Notes: a model not told the origin generated them from the letters alone. Positions 44,204-53,849 are shown, numbered from the stretch's first letter. The stretch is 64,000 bases of DNA from Sulfuriroseicoccus oceanibius (GCF_010681825.2 NZ_CP066776.1:1-64000), one strand, 5' to 3'. Numbers and translations: made by a program.

Positions 44204-45145
44204 ATGAACTTCCGCGACTACTATGAGGTCCTCGGTGTCTCCAAAGACGCCACGGCTGACGAAATACGCAAAGCCTTCCGCAAGCTCGCCCGCAAATACC
44301 ACCCAGATGTGGCTGAGGACAAAGAAGCCGGTGAGGAGAAGTTCAAACAAATCAACGAAGCCTACGAAGTCCTCGGCGACCCTGAAAAGCGCAAGAAATA
44401 CGATACCCTCGGCCAGAACTGGAACCAACCCGGTGCCGGGTTCACAGGCGCCGCCGGCGGTATGGGACAAGGCGGATACGAATACCACTTCAGTGGCACC
44501 GGCTTCTCCGACTTCTTCGAGCAATTCTTCGGTCGCGGTGCCCATGGTATGGCAGGCATGTCCGGAGGTGGCTACAGCGATCCCTTCAGTCGCCCGTCGG
44601 GCCCACGCAAAGGCGTCAGCGTGGATGCTGACCTGCTGGTCTCGCTCGAGGAAGCCTTCACCGGTGCCCAGCGCAAGCTGCGCCTCCAGGCACGAGACTC
44701 CGGCGAAGTGCGCGAGGTCACTGTCAAAATCCCGAGAGGCGTGGAAGACGGCCAACTCTTGCGCGTCCGTGGCTACGGGGGAGAAGGGATCAACGGCGGC
44801 GATCCCGGAGACCTTTACCTTCACGTCCGCATCGAGAGCCATCCGTTCTTCACCGTCGACCGCAGCGATCTCCTGTGCACGCTCGATCTGGCGCCATGGG
44901 AAGCCATGTTCGGCACCAAAGCGACCATCAAGACCCTCAAGGGGAAAATCAGACTCACCATCCCGCCCAATACCGAAGCCGGAGAAACACTCATCGCCTC
45001 AGGCATGGGCATGCCCCGTTCAGACGGCACCACCGGTGACCTTCACGCCACCGTCCGCATCGTGGTCCCGGAAAACCCGGACCCCGAAGAACGCGCGAGA
45101 TGGGAGCACCTACGGGATACCAGCACGTTCAAGCCGAGGGAGTAA
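44204..45145 (+). CDS. DnaJ-class co-chaperone without zinc finger (CbpA-like)
   Basis: About 313 residues from [11 protein letters not shown] (44204), the natural start of a J-domain; the frame extends upstream only through repeat DNA. The J-domain (1-70) has the HPD motif in KYHPDV that stimulates DnaK ATPase. A Gly/Phe-rich region (75-140) and two C-terminal beta-sandwich domains follow, with no CxxCxGxG zinc repeats, so it is a type B protein like CbpA. It helps DnaK in folding. DnaK is not in this window. Confidence 0.93.
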   Translation: MNFRDYYEVLGVSKDATADEIRKAFRKLARKYHPDVAEDKEAGEEKFKQINEAYEVLGDPEKRKKYDTLGQNWNQPGAGFTGAAGGMGQGGYEYHFSGTGFSDFFEQFFGRGAHGMAGMSGGGYSDPFSRPSGPRKGVSVDADLLVSLEEAFTGAQRKLRLQARDSGEVREVTVKIPRGVEDGQLLRVRGYGGEGINGGDPGDLYLHVRIESHPFFTVDRSDLLCTLDLAPWEAMFGTKATIKTLKGKIRLTIPPNTEAGETLIASGMGMPRSDGTTGDLHATVRIVVPENPDPEERARWEHLRDTSTFKPRE

Positions 45146-45157
45146 CCAAACCCTGTT

Positions 45158-45190
45158 CATAGGTCCCATTAGTCCAATAGGTCCTATAAG
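45158..45190. repeat. Short degenerate GTCC repeat
   Basis: Three imperfect units, GTCCCATTA, GTCCAATAG and GTCCTATAAG, in a row between the dnaJ stop and the secDF terminator. Confidence 0.4.
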
Positions 45191-45212
45191 AAAGCCCCCC
45201 TACAGAACCCAC

Positions 45213-45249
45213 AAAAAAACCGGCGCACCCAGAAGGACGCGCCGGCTTT
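45213..45249 (-). terminator. Terminator of the tgt-yajC-secDF unit
   Basis: The stem CCGGCGC / GCGCCGG with a 12-nt loop is followed on the minus strand by seven T. Confidence 0.85.
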
Positions 45250-45270
45250 GATTTGAGTACTTGAGGTCGC

Positions 45271-47694
45271 TTACTCGTGGTCCGCCTGAGCGGTACGGGC
45301 GAGCTCTTTCGCAGCCTCGGTCTCCTGCACTTCCTTGCGCAGGTTCTTGCCGGTGCGCTTCGACCACCAGAGAGTCACTGGCGATGCCACGAAGACCGAC
45401 GAGTACGTACCGACGATCACACCGATCAGAATGGTCAGCGAGAAGTCACGCATGCCAGGACCACCGAAGATGGTCAGCGTAAGCAGCGTCAGGATCGTGG
45501 TGCCCGAGGTAAGGAGCGTACGGCTCAGGGTTGCGTTCAATGCGTCGTTGACGATATCCGCTACGTTGCCGCTCTTATTCTGCAGGTTCTCACGGATACG
45601 GTCGAACACGACGATGGTGTCGTTGATCGAGTAACCTGCGATCGTGAGGAACGCACCGACCTGGATGACGGACATCTCAATGTTGAGCAGCACCGCAATA
45701 CCGCCGGCAATGATCAAGTCGTGCACCAAGGCAGCCAAGGCACCCACCGCGAACGAGAACTCATAGCGCAAGCTGATGAAGAGCATGATCGCCAGCAAGC
45801 CGACACCGAGAGCGACTCCCGATTCGGTCAGCAACGATTTACCCATGGCCGGCCCCACACTCTGCACGCTGTGCGTCACGATCAGGTCGCCATTGCCATC
45901 CTGCTCGCCGAGCACTGGGATATCGCTGCGCAGGTGGTCGATGATACCGAGGTTTGTCTGGTTGCCGTCGTCATCAAACTGACTGAGCGCGGTGTTGTCC
46001 GCTGCGTGGATCGTCACGAACGTTCCAGCACCGGAAACATCGCCCTGGGCCTGAACCACCGGCTGCTGAGCCAGGTTCAACTTGGCCAACGAATCCTTCA
46101 CCTCGGCAACGGTGATCTCTTTGTCGCCTGGGACTTTGAACTGAATCTCGTCACCACCGCGGAAGTCGATGCCAAGTGCATTCTCTCCCTTGATGCCGAA
46201 CGAGGCGAGCGCCACGGCGATCACACCGAGCGACACCACCAAGGCGAGCTTGCGCTTGCCGATGAAGTCGAAGGTCGGAACCTTGAACTTGCCGCCGATG
46301 GAAAGCTTCTCCAGCAATCCGCCGGTCATCAGCCACCAGAAGCAAACTCGGGTGACAATGAGCGAGGCGAACAAGGAAGCCACAATACCCACCATCAAGG
46401 TCACAGCGAAGCCGCGCACGGCGTCGGTCGCCATCACGAACAAAATCGCAGCCGTGATCAAGGTGGTCAGGTTGGCATCAAAAATCGCCGAGAATGCCTT
46501 TTCGTAAGCAGCCTCAATCGCAGCACCAATCGACTTGCCGTTGGCGCGCTCTTCCTTCAAGCGCTCGTAGATCAGCACGTTGGCGTCCACCGCCATACCG
46601 ATGGTCAACACGATACCGGCGATACCCGGCATGGTGAAGGTGAATTGGAATGCCGCCATGATGCCGAACAACAAGATGATGTTCACCACCAGACCGAAGA
46701 TGGCGATGAAGCCAGGCAAACGGTAGTAGATCGCGACAAAGAAGAGCGTCAGCAGCAAACCGGCCACACCAGCGAGCAAGCCCTGGCGCACCGCGTCTTT
46801 ACCGAGTGACGGCGAGATCGAGCGTTCGTCGACCACTTCCATCGCTTCTTCCAATGGGTTGTTGAGCGCGTTGGCGAGACCTCGGGCTTCCGCGTCGCTT
46901 GCCATACCGGAGATCTGACAACTGCCACCAGCGATAGCTTCGTTGAGGTTCGGTGCGCTGATCACCTCACCGTCGAGGACGATGGCGAGGCGGCGGCCCA
47001 CGTTATCTTTGGTGATCTCGAAGAACTTGGTAGCGCCTTCGCTGTCGAAGTTGAGGTGGACGATGTTGCCTTCACCCGGAATGAACCCACCGGACGATTG
47101 CTTCACGTACTTACCGCTGAGCACCGGCTCACGCTCCAAAAGCACCTGCTCGGTGCTCTCGAGGTTCCCCTGCTTGTCGTAATGCTCAAGCGTCTTGAGG
47201 TCGTAGCCACCAACATATTCCGTCCCGGCTTCCACTTCTGGAGCGAGAGTCGACGACTGCGGGTGAAGCAAGTGGAAGTCGAGCTTGGCAGCTTTTTCCA
47301 ACTGCTCACGAATGCTGTCGCGCTGGCTGTCCTCGATGCCAGGCATCTGGACAATGAGCTGGTCGTCACCGCGCTCGAACAACTTGAGATCCGCACTGCC
47401 CATCTCATTGAGACGCTGGCGGATCACCACCTTGGCCTGCTCCAGAGCGGTAGGAGAAAGCTCCTTGCCTGGGGTTGGTCGCAGTTCCAACACAAACGAG
47501 CTACCACCAGCCAGGTCGATACCGCGCTTGAGGCGCTTCTCCGGCGGATACGCTCCGAACAAACCAATCACCACCAGGGTGACGGTGAGCATGGTTCCAA
47601 TCCAGCGCTTCTTGGCCGGGTTCTCCGTGGCGAAGTACCAGAAGAACGTGGCAAGAATGCCGAACGACAGGGCGAAAATAAGAATAGGGTCCAT
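45271..47694 (-). CDS. secDF: SecD-SecF fused protein-export membrane protein
   Basis: The 807-residue protein joins SecD (to about residue 475) and SecF (about 480-790) in one chain with about 12 membrane segments and two large periplasmic domains. The GIDLAGGSSFVLEL near the N-terminus and GIDFRGGDEIQFKV in the second half are the paired D1 motifs, and GMAVDANVLIYERLKEE and SINDTIVVFDRIREN are the conserved membrane motifs. SecDF uses the proton gradient to pull secreted proteins across. It follows yajC on the same strand. Confidence 0.96.
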   Translation of the reverse strand: MDPILIFALSFGILATFFWYFATENPAKKRWIGTMLTVTLVVIGLFGAYPPEKRLKRGIDLAGGSSFVLELRPTPGKELSPTALEQAKVVIRQRLNEMGSADLKLFERGDDQLIVQMPGIEDSQRDSIREQLEKAAKLDFHLLHPQSSTLAPEVEAGTEYVGGYDLKTLEHYDKQGNLESTEQVLLEREPVLSGKYVKQSSGGFIPGEGNIVHLNFDSEGATKFFEITKDNVGRRLAIVLDGEVISAPNLNEAIAGGSCQISGMASDAEARGLANALNNPLEEAMEVVDERSISPSLGKDAVRQGLLAGVAGLLLTLFFVAIYYRLPGFIAIFGLVVNIILLFGIMAAFQFTFTMPGIAGIVLTIGMAVDANVLIYERLKEERANGKSIGAAIEAAYEKAFSAIFDANLTTLITAAILFVMATDAVRGFAVTLMVGIVASLFASLIVTRVCFWWLMTGGLLEKLSIGGKFKVPTFDFIGKRKLALVVSLGVIAVALASFGIKGENALGIDFRGGDEIQFKVPGDKEITVAEVKDSLAKLNLAQQPVVQAQGDVSGAGTFVTIHAADNTALSQFDDDGNQTNLGIIDHLRSDIPVLGEQDGNGDLIVTHSVQSVGPAMGKSLLTESGVALGVGLLAIMLFISLRYEFSFAVGALAALVHDLIIAGGIAVLLNIEMSVIQVGAFLTIAGYSINDTIVVFDRIRENLQNKSGNVADIVNDALNATLSRTLLTSGTTILTLLTLTIFGGPGMRDFSLTILIGVIVGTYSSVFVASPVTLWWSKRTGKNLRKEVQETEAAKELARTAQADHE

Positions 47695-47786
47695 AATGAA
47701 TCAATGACGCGACGGCGCATCAGCCGCGCATAATGGGAAGGATCAGTGGGGGATGGCAACGCCTGAATCGCCCTACTGCAAAGAAT

Positions 47787-48143
47787 TTACTTCTTTTCTT
47801 CCTTCGCTGGAGCCGATCCGGCCTTTTCGTCGTCTTTGGTCACGACGGTGGCGACAGCGCTCTTTTCGAACTCAATCTTCACGTTGTCGGCCACTTTGAG
47901 CACGAGTGTGCGCTCTTTCACGTTGGCAACGATGCCGTTGATGCCGCCGATGGTGACGACCTTCATGCCGGTCTTGAGCGACTTGACCTTGGCTTCGAGC
48001 TCCTTCTGACGCTTGCGCTGCGGGCGGATCAGAATGAAGTAGAACATGACGAACATGAGAACCATCATGATGACGGTGCCCATTGGGTTCCCCTGATTGC
48101 TTTGAGCGAGGAGTTCGAGTGATGATGCGAGGTTTGTGTTCAT
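47787..48143 (-). CDS. yajC: Preprotein translocase subunit YajC
   Basis: The 118-residue protein has one N-terminal membrane segment (VIMMVLMFVMFYFILIRPQRKRQKE), a beta-rich YajC domain (GMKVVTIGGINGIVANV) and a Lys/Glu-rich tail. It associates with SecDF. The order tgt-yajC-secDF is the conserved arrangement in many bacteria and supports cotranscription. Confidence 0.95.
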   Translation of the reverse strand: MNTNLASSLELLAQSNQGNPMGTVIMMVLMFVMFYFILIRPQRKRQKELEAKVKSLKTGMKVVTIGGINGIVANVKERTLVLKVADNVKIEFEKSAVATVVTKDDEKAGSAPAKEEKK

Positions 48144-48178
48144 AAGCTATTGATAGGAAAAGGATTCGCGAAACCGCT

Positions 48179-49312
48179 CTAATAATTGCGGGCTTCGTAG
48201 CGCTCGATGAACTCATTCTTGAATTCCTCGAATCGATTGGCGCTGATGGCCTCACGCGCTTGCTGCATAAGGGTGAGAAAGAAATGCAGATTATGTAGGG
48301 AAAGCAACCTCAATCCGAGGATTTCTCCCGCTTTGATCAGGTGTCTAATATAGGCTCGCGAGAACGGAAGCACGGTAGGGTGCGTATCCGGATGCAGCGG
48401 CGAAGTATCGAACTCGTGACGTGCGTTCTTGAAGTTGATCGGACCATCGAAGGTAAACGCCATGCCATTGCGGGCGACTCGGGTTGGCATCACGCAGTCA
48501 AACATATCCACCCCGCGGGCGATCATCTCAAGCAACTGCGGCGGCGTGCCCAACCCCATCGCATAGCGCGGCTTGTCTTCAGGCAGGAACGGCACGGCAT
48601 GATCCATGGCGCGCATCATTTCCACTTCCGGCTCACCCACACTCACACCTCCGATCGCATAGCCATCGAAGCCAAGATCGACCAGCGCACGGGCCGAGCG
48701 CTCGCGCAAGTCCGCATACACCGAGCCCTGGACAATTCCAAAGTGCAACTGCCGCCCGCCATCCGTAGCCTCCGGACGGTTGGCATCCACCCAGTCGCGG
48801 CAACGCTTGGCCCACCGGGATGTCAGGTCGGTGCTCTCTTCCGCATAACTGCGCTCGCACGGGTACGGCGGGCACTCGTCGAAAAGCATCGCAATGTCAC
48901 TACCCAGGCGCGCCTGGATCTCCATCGAAACCTCCGGCGAGAGCATCATCGCCGCGCCATTCAGGTGGTTCTGGAAGCGCACACCTTCTTCGGTGATCTT
49001 GCGCAGCTTTGCCAACGACCACACTTGGAATCCACCTGAGTCCGTCAAAATCGGGCGCTGCCACTGCATGAAATTATGCAACCCGCCAAATTGGTCGATC
49101 ACATCGAGCCCCGGACGGAGGTAGAGGTGATACGTGTTGCCCAGAATAATCTGCGCCTCGATCGCCAACAAATCGTCGGGGTGCAGGGTTTTAACGGTCC
49201 CCTGGGTTCCCACCGGCATGAAAATCGGCGTCTCAATCACACCGTGCGGCGTGGTCAGGCGCCCGCGCCGTGCTTTTGTCGTGGCGTCGGTATGCAGCAG
49301 TTCGAATGACAT
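48179..49312 (-). CDS. tgt: tRNA-guanine transglycosylase lacking the zinc cysteines
   Basis: The 377-residue TIM-barrel enzyme exchanges G34 of tRNAs with GUN anticodons for a queuosine precursor. Catalytic Asp residues in DSGGFQV and DMFDCVMPTR and the substrate-gate GGVSVGE are present. Unlike the family norm, where CxCxxC plus His bind zinc, the corresponding region reads DTSPLHPDTHPTVLPFSRAY without any Cys; the last His in LHNLHFF remains. The gene starts the tgt-yajC-secDF unit. The gate resembles the preQ1-type (Val before Gly-Glu) but with Ser instead of Ala. Confidence 0.94.
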   Translation of the reverse strand: MSFELLHTDATTKARRGRLTTPHGVIETPIFMPVGTQGTVKTLHPDDLLAIEAQIILGNTYHLYLRPGLDVIDQFGGLHNFMQWQRPILTDSGGFQVWSLAKLRKITEEGVRFQNHLNGAAMMLSPEVSMEIQARLGSDIAMLFDECPPYPCERSYAEESTDLTSRWAKRCRDWVDANRPEATDGGRQLHFGIVQGSVYADLRERSARALVDLGFDGYAIGGVSVGEPEVEMMRAMDHAVPFLPEDKPRYAMGLGTPPQLLEMIARGVDMFDCVMPTRVARNGMAFTFDGPINFKNARHEFDTSPLHPDTHPTVLPFSRAYIRHLIKAGEILGLRLLSLHNLHFFLTLMQQAREAISANRFEEFKNEFIERYEARNY

Positions 49313-49411
49313 GGCGGACGATCGACGGGAGCGGCCGGAAAATCAAGCGGTGAGGGAAGCAACCCAATGGGCCCTATAAACCCTGGAGGAACTGTTGGAA
49401 ATCACAGGTAT

Positions 49412-49613
49412 GAATGGCACTAACTTAGTCCGAGCGTCGTCAATTCCGCGCTGAAAGCGCGTCTCATACCAGCCTGGGGTCAGCGAGCCTCAGGCGAGCG
49501 CCACCCCAGGCAACTCCGCCCCCCATCCGGCCAAGCGTTCGATCCCGCCAAACCGCAGCGCCCACCCGCAGGCCGCTCCCGACACGACGACGCACCCCAA
49601 TTTGGCACCATTC
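49412..49613. repeat. Family C element, near-full copy
   Basis: A 202-bp element with left end GAATGGCACTAACTTA (49412-49427) and a degenerate right end TTTGGCACCATTC. The interior stretch from CCATCCGGCCAAGCG to the Arg-like GCCCACCCGCAGGCCGCTC is almost identical to the copy at 33024-33227. It fills the 352-bp gap between tgt and the Cys-rich gene; no gene is visible there. Confidence 0.8.
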
Positions 49614-49664
49614 ATGACAGGCATCATCACCGCAACGCCCCTCTGAAAACTCCCAAACTGAACA

Positions 49665-50339
49665 CTAGCAAACTTCTTCAGCATTCAGCTCGCCCAGTAG
49701 ATCCCGCCCGCAAATCATAGAAAGCCGCTCCAGCTCCGGCGCGAGCGCCACTTTTGCCGGCTGCCCGTCTGGATCCGGTCGACCACAGTGGGTGCAACTG
49801 GAAAAACCAGCGTAGCCCGGCGCCTTCTGCGGATCGTTCTCCGGCGATGGCAAAGTCAGCACCGGACGTTCACCACGCCGCCCACTCTTGACCAATAATG
49901 GATGCAGCCAGCATGTCAGCGGTTTGTGGAACCAGGGATCAAACCCATGCGCCATCGAATAGCGCTGGATTGCACAACGACCGAGCTCGTCGAGAAAGGC
50001 ACAGCGGGTGCGCGGAAAGTGCGACGGATAGTCCTTCGCCAACAAATCAACCGCCGACGGGACCGCCCGCGTCTTAGTCCGCCCGCGCCCGGTCGTTTCA
50101 AACAAGGACTCCACCGGAGTCTCCAAATCAGCGAATGCCTGCGGCTGCTCTGCGACCAGTTGTTCAATATGCTCACGCTCCTCCGACGAGAGATAGACTC
50201 CGTCATGACAGCATGTGGCACGACAGCGTTCCAACTGGCAAGCGCGTACCCGTTGGTCAAATGCGGGAAAATCGATGGCCGCCTCACGCACTTGATCGCG
50301 CAAAATGGCAGCGGTTTGCTGATGTTGAGTGAGGCCCAT
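49665..50339 (-). CDS. Cys-rich metal-binding protein (DUF3109/YkgJ-like)
   Basis: About 224 residues from MGLTQHQ (50339), supported by AAAGGA nine bases before the ATG. The pattern CQLERCRATCCHDG, then RCAFLDELGRCAIQRYS and KPLTCWLHPL, and a late CTHCGR resembles the DUF3109/YkgJ proteins, whose eight or so Cys probably bind an iron-sulfur cluster or zinc. The function is unknown. It is divergent from rpsU. Confidence 0.75.
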   Translation of the reverse strand: MGLTQHQQTAAILRDQVREAAIDFPAFDQRVRACQLERCRATCCHDGVYLSSEEREHIEQLVAEQPQAFADLETPVESLFETTGRGRTKTRAVPSAVDLLAKDYPSHFPRTRCAFLDELGRCAIQRYSMAHGFDPWFHKPLTCWLHPLLVKSGRRGERPVLTLPSPENDPQKAPGYAGFSSCTHCGRPDPDGQPAKVALAPELERLSMICGRDLLGELNAEEVC

Positions 50340-50443
50340 ATCCGGTATCCTTTTACCATTCTCCGGATCGCGGCTGAGATCCACTCTGAATGACTGGATC
50401 TCAGACCGTTGCATCCCCCGCGCCGCGGCACCACATTTCCCCC

Positions 50444-50472
50444 TTGACGCGATTGGGATGTGAACCTACGTT
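50444..50472 (+). promoter_or_regulatory. Candidate sigma70-type promoter of rpsU
   Basis: TTGACG and TACGTT boxes are separated by 17 bp, about 85 bp before the rpsU start. Confidence 0.4.
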
Positions 50473-50558
50473 CCCCACCCCTTGCCAGACCAAGGTGAGT
50501 GACAATTCATTGTCGCTGCAATTCCCTTCATTTTTCGATTTAGAAAGAACATACGATC

Positions 50559-50786
50559 ATGCCAGAGGTAACCATCAACAAAGGCGAGCCAGTCGACCGC
50601 GCACTCAAGCGCCTCAAGTCCAAAATGGAATCCGAGGGAATCCTCGAAGAAGTTCGCCGCTTGCGCGCATTCGAGACCCCAACCCAGAAGCGTCTCCGCA
50701 AGTCCCGCGCCGCTGCCAAGCGCGCTAAAGTCCGTTGGAAATTCTCGATGAGCGACATCAAGAAGGAAGCCGCTGAGAATGCCTAA
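50559..50786 (+). CDS. rpsU: Small ribosomal subunit protein bS21
   Basis: The 75-residue basic protein begins MPEVTINKGEPVDRALKRLK and has the RLRAFETPTQKRLRKSRAA block of bS21, which sits near the anti-Shine-Dalgarno region of 16S rRNA and helps initiation. It is monocistronic, with its own promoter-like boxes and terminator. Few genes in this window have strong ribosome-binding sites. Confidence 0.97.
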   Translation: MPEVTINKGEPVDRALKRLKSKMESEGILEEVRRLRAFETPTQKRLRKSRAAAKRAKVRWKFSMSDIKKEAAENA

Positions 50787-50837
50787 TTTCCCCGAAGGGA
50801 ATTGCCTTCAGCTCCGCTGAAATTTCTCTGAATCACG

Positions 50838-50873
50838 ACGACCGCAGCAGGCCCAGCCGCTGCGGTCGTTTTG
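50838..50873 (+). terminator. Terminator of rpsU
   Basis: The perfect 11-bp stem ACGACCGCAGC / GCTGCGGTCGT with a 10-nt loop is followed by TTTTG. Confidence 0.85.
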
Positions 50874-50945
50874 TATATCCAGCCCGGTACCGTAGATCCT
50901 CCTGGCGCAGGATCCGGCACCGCCACGGCCCAAGGCACCAAACCG

Positions 50946-50975
50946 TTGACCCCCAAGAGGTGCCCTCTTTATAAT
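50946..50975 (+). promoter_or_regulatory. Candidate promoter with long rho leader
   Basis: TTGACC and a perfect TATAAT are 18 bp apart. A transcript from here would carry a leader of about 385 nt before rho (50983-51367), in which no gene is visible. Long leaders with autogenous attenuation are known for rho in other bacteria. Confidence 0.55.
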
Positions 50976-51367
50976 TTCCCTTGCGTTTATACGGGATCCC
51001 CTCAAATTATACCCCGTAAGCCGCTGGTGCCTGACACCCGCCCGATTGACCCAGTGATCACGGGGGATCCCTCCATTCCCAGCGCTTCCACCGCATGCCA
51101 CGTCCCGGCAGCGTGACGTTCCTACAACGCCCCCGCCCGGACACCGCGCGATCCGCATCTACGGACCACTGCATCCCAAGCGAGCAGACCCAACCGGATG
51201 GCAAGGCAATCCCCCACCGACCGAACAACTGCACCCGCATGGAGCCATAGGCGGATGATCATTCCCTGATCTACCCAGCCCTCACTTCCTTCATCACCGC
51301 ACGTAACGAGCAGCGGCACCAAACACACGCCGTCCTCCCAGCTCCTTCTGATTTCCCCAATTCTGGT

Positions 51368-53287
51368 ATGTCCGAATCCGACAACACTCCTCCAACCGGC
51401 GCCGAAGACGCCCAAGCCGCGCCGAAGAAGAAGACCACGCGCAAAAAAGTAGCGGCAAAGAAAACCGCTGCCAAAAAGACCGCGGCAAAGAAGACGACTA
51501 CCAAAAAGACGGCAGCCAAGAAAACCACCGCGAAGAAAACGACGCGCAAAAAGGCAGCCACCAAGAAAGTCGCCAGCGAGGCACCTGCGGAACCAACACC
51601 GGCTCCAAAAGCAACGTCCACTGACGAATCTCCAAAGCGAGACATCAAGCCCGCTGCGGAAAAACCCGCACCAGAAAAGACGGCACCACCAAAGGAGAGC
51701 ACACCTCCAGCCCAACCTGCTGCAAATACGCCCGCCCCTCAATCCGCACCGACCGAGGAACCATCCAAACCCAAGGTCACACGCGAATCCATTTCCCGCC
51801 GCCCACGACGCGACAACCGCGAACGGACCGACGATCAAGACGAACGCGGCGAGCGCAACGAGCGCAATGACCGACGCGGCGGACGCCGCAACGACCGCGA
51901 TCGCGATCGCGAACCGTCAGACTCAAACGACGAGCAAGGCGAGCGCTCAGATCGCAATGACCGGCGCGGAGGACGCCGCAACGACCGACGCGGTGGACGT
52001 AACAACCGCGACCGCAACCGACGCGGCGGGCGCAACAACCGCCGCGGACGCCGCAACGACAACGACCAGCCAGACGTCGACACCGATCACGATTTCGACG
52101 AAATCGACGACGATCCAAACGTCAAGCCAGGCTTCCGCGACCGCAAGCGCAACCGCGAGCAACTCAAACTCGACACCGCGCGCCCATGCGAAGGGTTCCT
52201 GGAGATTTCCACCAAAGGATTCGGCTTCCTGCGCACCCGCCAGTCCGGCTTCCAGCCATCGCCATCAGACGTCTTCGTCCTCCCGGACACCGTGCGCCAC
52301 TTCGGCCTGCGCCAGGGCATGATGATTATCGGTGAAGCTTGTGACGGCCCGCGCGGCCCGCAGATGACCGACGTCAAATCCGTCAACGGCCGCTCACCGG
52401 AAGCCTTTAAGGCGCTTTCCTACTTTGAGGAACTGACCGCGATCAACCCGGATCGCCGTTTCGTTCTGGAAACCACACCGGATCGTTACACCACCCGCGT
52501 GATCGACATGATGACCCCGATTGGCCGAGGCCAGCGAGGACTGATCGTCGCCCCACCGCGCGCCGGTAAGACCACCCTGCTTCAGCACATTGCCGAAGCC
52601 ATCAGCGAGAACTACGAGGACGTTCACTTGATGACATTGCTCATCGACGAGCGTCCGGAAGAAGTCACCGCACTCACCCGCTCGCTGCCGAACGCCGAAG
52701 TATTTGCCAGCTCAAACGACAACGACGCCCGCAGTCACATGCGTGTCGCCGAGTTCGCCATCGAGCGCGCCAAGCGCCTCGTCGAAGAAGGGCGTGACGT
52801 CTTCATCCTGCTCGACTCCATCACCCGTCTCGGCCGCGCGTTCAACAACGCCAAGCGAGGCAAAGGCCGCAGCATGTCGGGCGGTGTCGATATCCGCGCA
52901 CTGGAAATTCCACGTAAACTCTTCGCTGCCGCGCGCAACACCCGCGAAGCAGGCTCGCTGACCATCATCGCCACCGCGTTGATCGAAACCGGAAGCCGCG
53001 CCGACGACCTGATTTTCCAGGAGTTCAAAGGCACCGGTAACATGGAACTGGTTCTCGACCGCAAGATCGCGCAAAAGTACGTCTACCCAGCCGTCGATAT
53101 CTTCCGCTCCGGCACCCGCCGCGAAGAACTGCTGCTGCCGCCACACCAACTGGCGAAGATCTCACTCATCCGCCGCGGTCTCTCGGGCCACAAGCCGATC
53201 GAAGCCATCGAGCGCTTGCTCACCTTCCTTGAGCGCTTCCCGAACAACGCGCAGATGCTAATGGAGATCAAAGCCCAGGGATACTAA
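51368..53287 (+). CDS. rho: Transcription termination factor Rho with long disordered N-terminal extension
   Basis: The 639-residue hexameric RNA helicase is longer than the usual 420. Residues 1-250 are low-complexity: KKTAAKK-type Lys/Ala repeats like histone H1 tails, then a Pro-rich part, then RRGGRRNDR repeats like RGG domains. The conserved part starts near 265: cold-shock RNA-binding domain (EISTKGFGFLRT), Walker A APPRAGKTT near 396, Walker B FILLDSITRLGRAF, and the C-terminal secondary RNA site. The gene stands alone with a long leader and a strong terminator. Confidence 0.97.
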   Translation: MSESDNTPPTGAEDAQAAPKKKTTRKKVAAKKTAAKKTAAKKTTTKKTAAKKTTAKKTTRKKAATKKVASEAPAEPTPAPKATSTDESPKRDIKPAAEKPAPEKTAPPKESTPPAQPAANTPAPQSAPTEEPSKPKVTRESISRRPRRDNRERTDDQDERGERNERNDRRGGRRNDRDRDREPSDSNDEQGERSDRNDRRGGRRNDRRGGRNNRDRNRRGGRNNRRGRRNDNDQPDVDTDHDFDEIDDDPNVKPGFRDRKRNREQLKLDTARPCEGFLEISTKGFGFLRTRQSGFQPSPSDVFVLPDTVRHFGLRQGMMIIGEACDGPRGPQMTDVKSVNGRSPEAFKALSYFEELTAINPDRRFVLETTPDRYTTRVIDMMTPIGRGQRGLIVAPPRAGKTTLLQHIAEAISENYEDVHLMTLLIDERPEEVTALTRSLPNAEVFASSNDNDARSHMRVAEFAIERAKRLVEEGRDVFILLDSITRLGRAFNNAKRGKGRSMSGGVDIRALEIPRKLFAAARNTREAGSLTIIATALIETGSRADDLIFQEFKGTGNMELVLDRKIAQKYVYPAVDIFRSGTRREELLLPPHQLAKISLIRRGLSGHKPIEAIERLLTFLERFPNNAQMLMEIKAQGY

Positions 53288-53314
53288 CCCACGGCGCCCA
53301 CTTCAGAATCAAAC

Positions 53315-53343
53315 AAAAGGGACCGCTCATGCGGTCCCTTTTT
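53315..53343 (+). terminator. Terminator of rho
   Basis: AAAGGGACCGC / GCGGTCCCTTT with a 4-nt loop and five T follows the rho stop by 27 bp. Confidence 0.85.
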
Positions 53344-53356
53344 CGTATCGAGCCAA

Positions 53357-53540
53357 AATGGCACTGCGTCACTCTCCAGCCTCGCCGATGGCGAGGCTCA
53401 TAACAGCCAGGGGGCAACGAGTCTCCGGCGAGTGCCACCCCAGTTAACCCCGTTCAGCCATCATCGGCCGAGCGCAGGGCTCCGCCAGAACGCCGGACAC
53501 TCCCGATGGCCGCTCCCAACACGGCGAGACACCTTATACC
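53357..53540. repeat. Family C element, degenerate copy
   Basis: ATGGCACT at the left, the AGCCAGGGGGCAACGAGTC and GGCCGAGCGCAGGGCTCCGCC stretches and GATGGCCGCTCCCAAC follow the order of the better family C copies. Ends are eroded. Confidence 0.5.
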
Positions 53541-53554
53541 ATATGCATCCATGC

Positions 53555-53791
53555 TCAGTCCCCACCGCCCGAGCCAAAATCAGGGCCCGGTTCGGATTGA
53601 TAATGAGGAATGCACTTCTTCAGCAAACGGATCAACGTCCAATGAAGGGTCAGGCAGGCGGCGCCAAAAGCCAGCATCACCTCCAGCAGCGAATAGCCAC
53701 GGGGCATCATCAGCACAAACGCCCAAAAAAAGCACCCGCCCAAGCAGGCTAGCTCGATCACAACCAAGACAATCGTTCCAAGTACCTTCAT
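53555..53791 (-). CDS. Small membrane protein of unknown function
   Basis: The 78-residue protein has two hydrophobic segments (about residues 4-29 and 36-56), a basic RLLKK stretch and a Gly-rich tail. I do not recognise a family. It lies 58 bp downstream of the thioredoxin-like gene on the same strand, so the two could be cotranscribed. The short length and lack of homology evidence keep confidence moderate. Confidence 0.5.
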   Translation of the reverse strand: MKVLGTIVLVVIELACLGGCFFWAFVLMMPRGYSLLEVMLAFGAACLTLHWTLIRLLKKCIPHYQSEPGPDFGSGGGD

Positions 53792-53849
53792 AAACCGAGC
53801 TTGCCAGCGCCGCAGCCTCAGCTCGCGACGCCGGCATCAATGAGATCGA

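Noticed and set aside
45277-46809. 510-codon plus-strand open frame
   Set aside because: Antisense to secDF; His/Gln-rich shadow translation.
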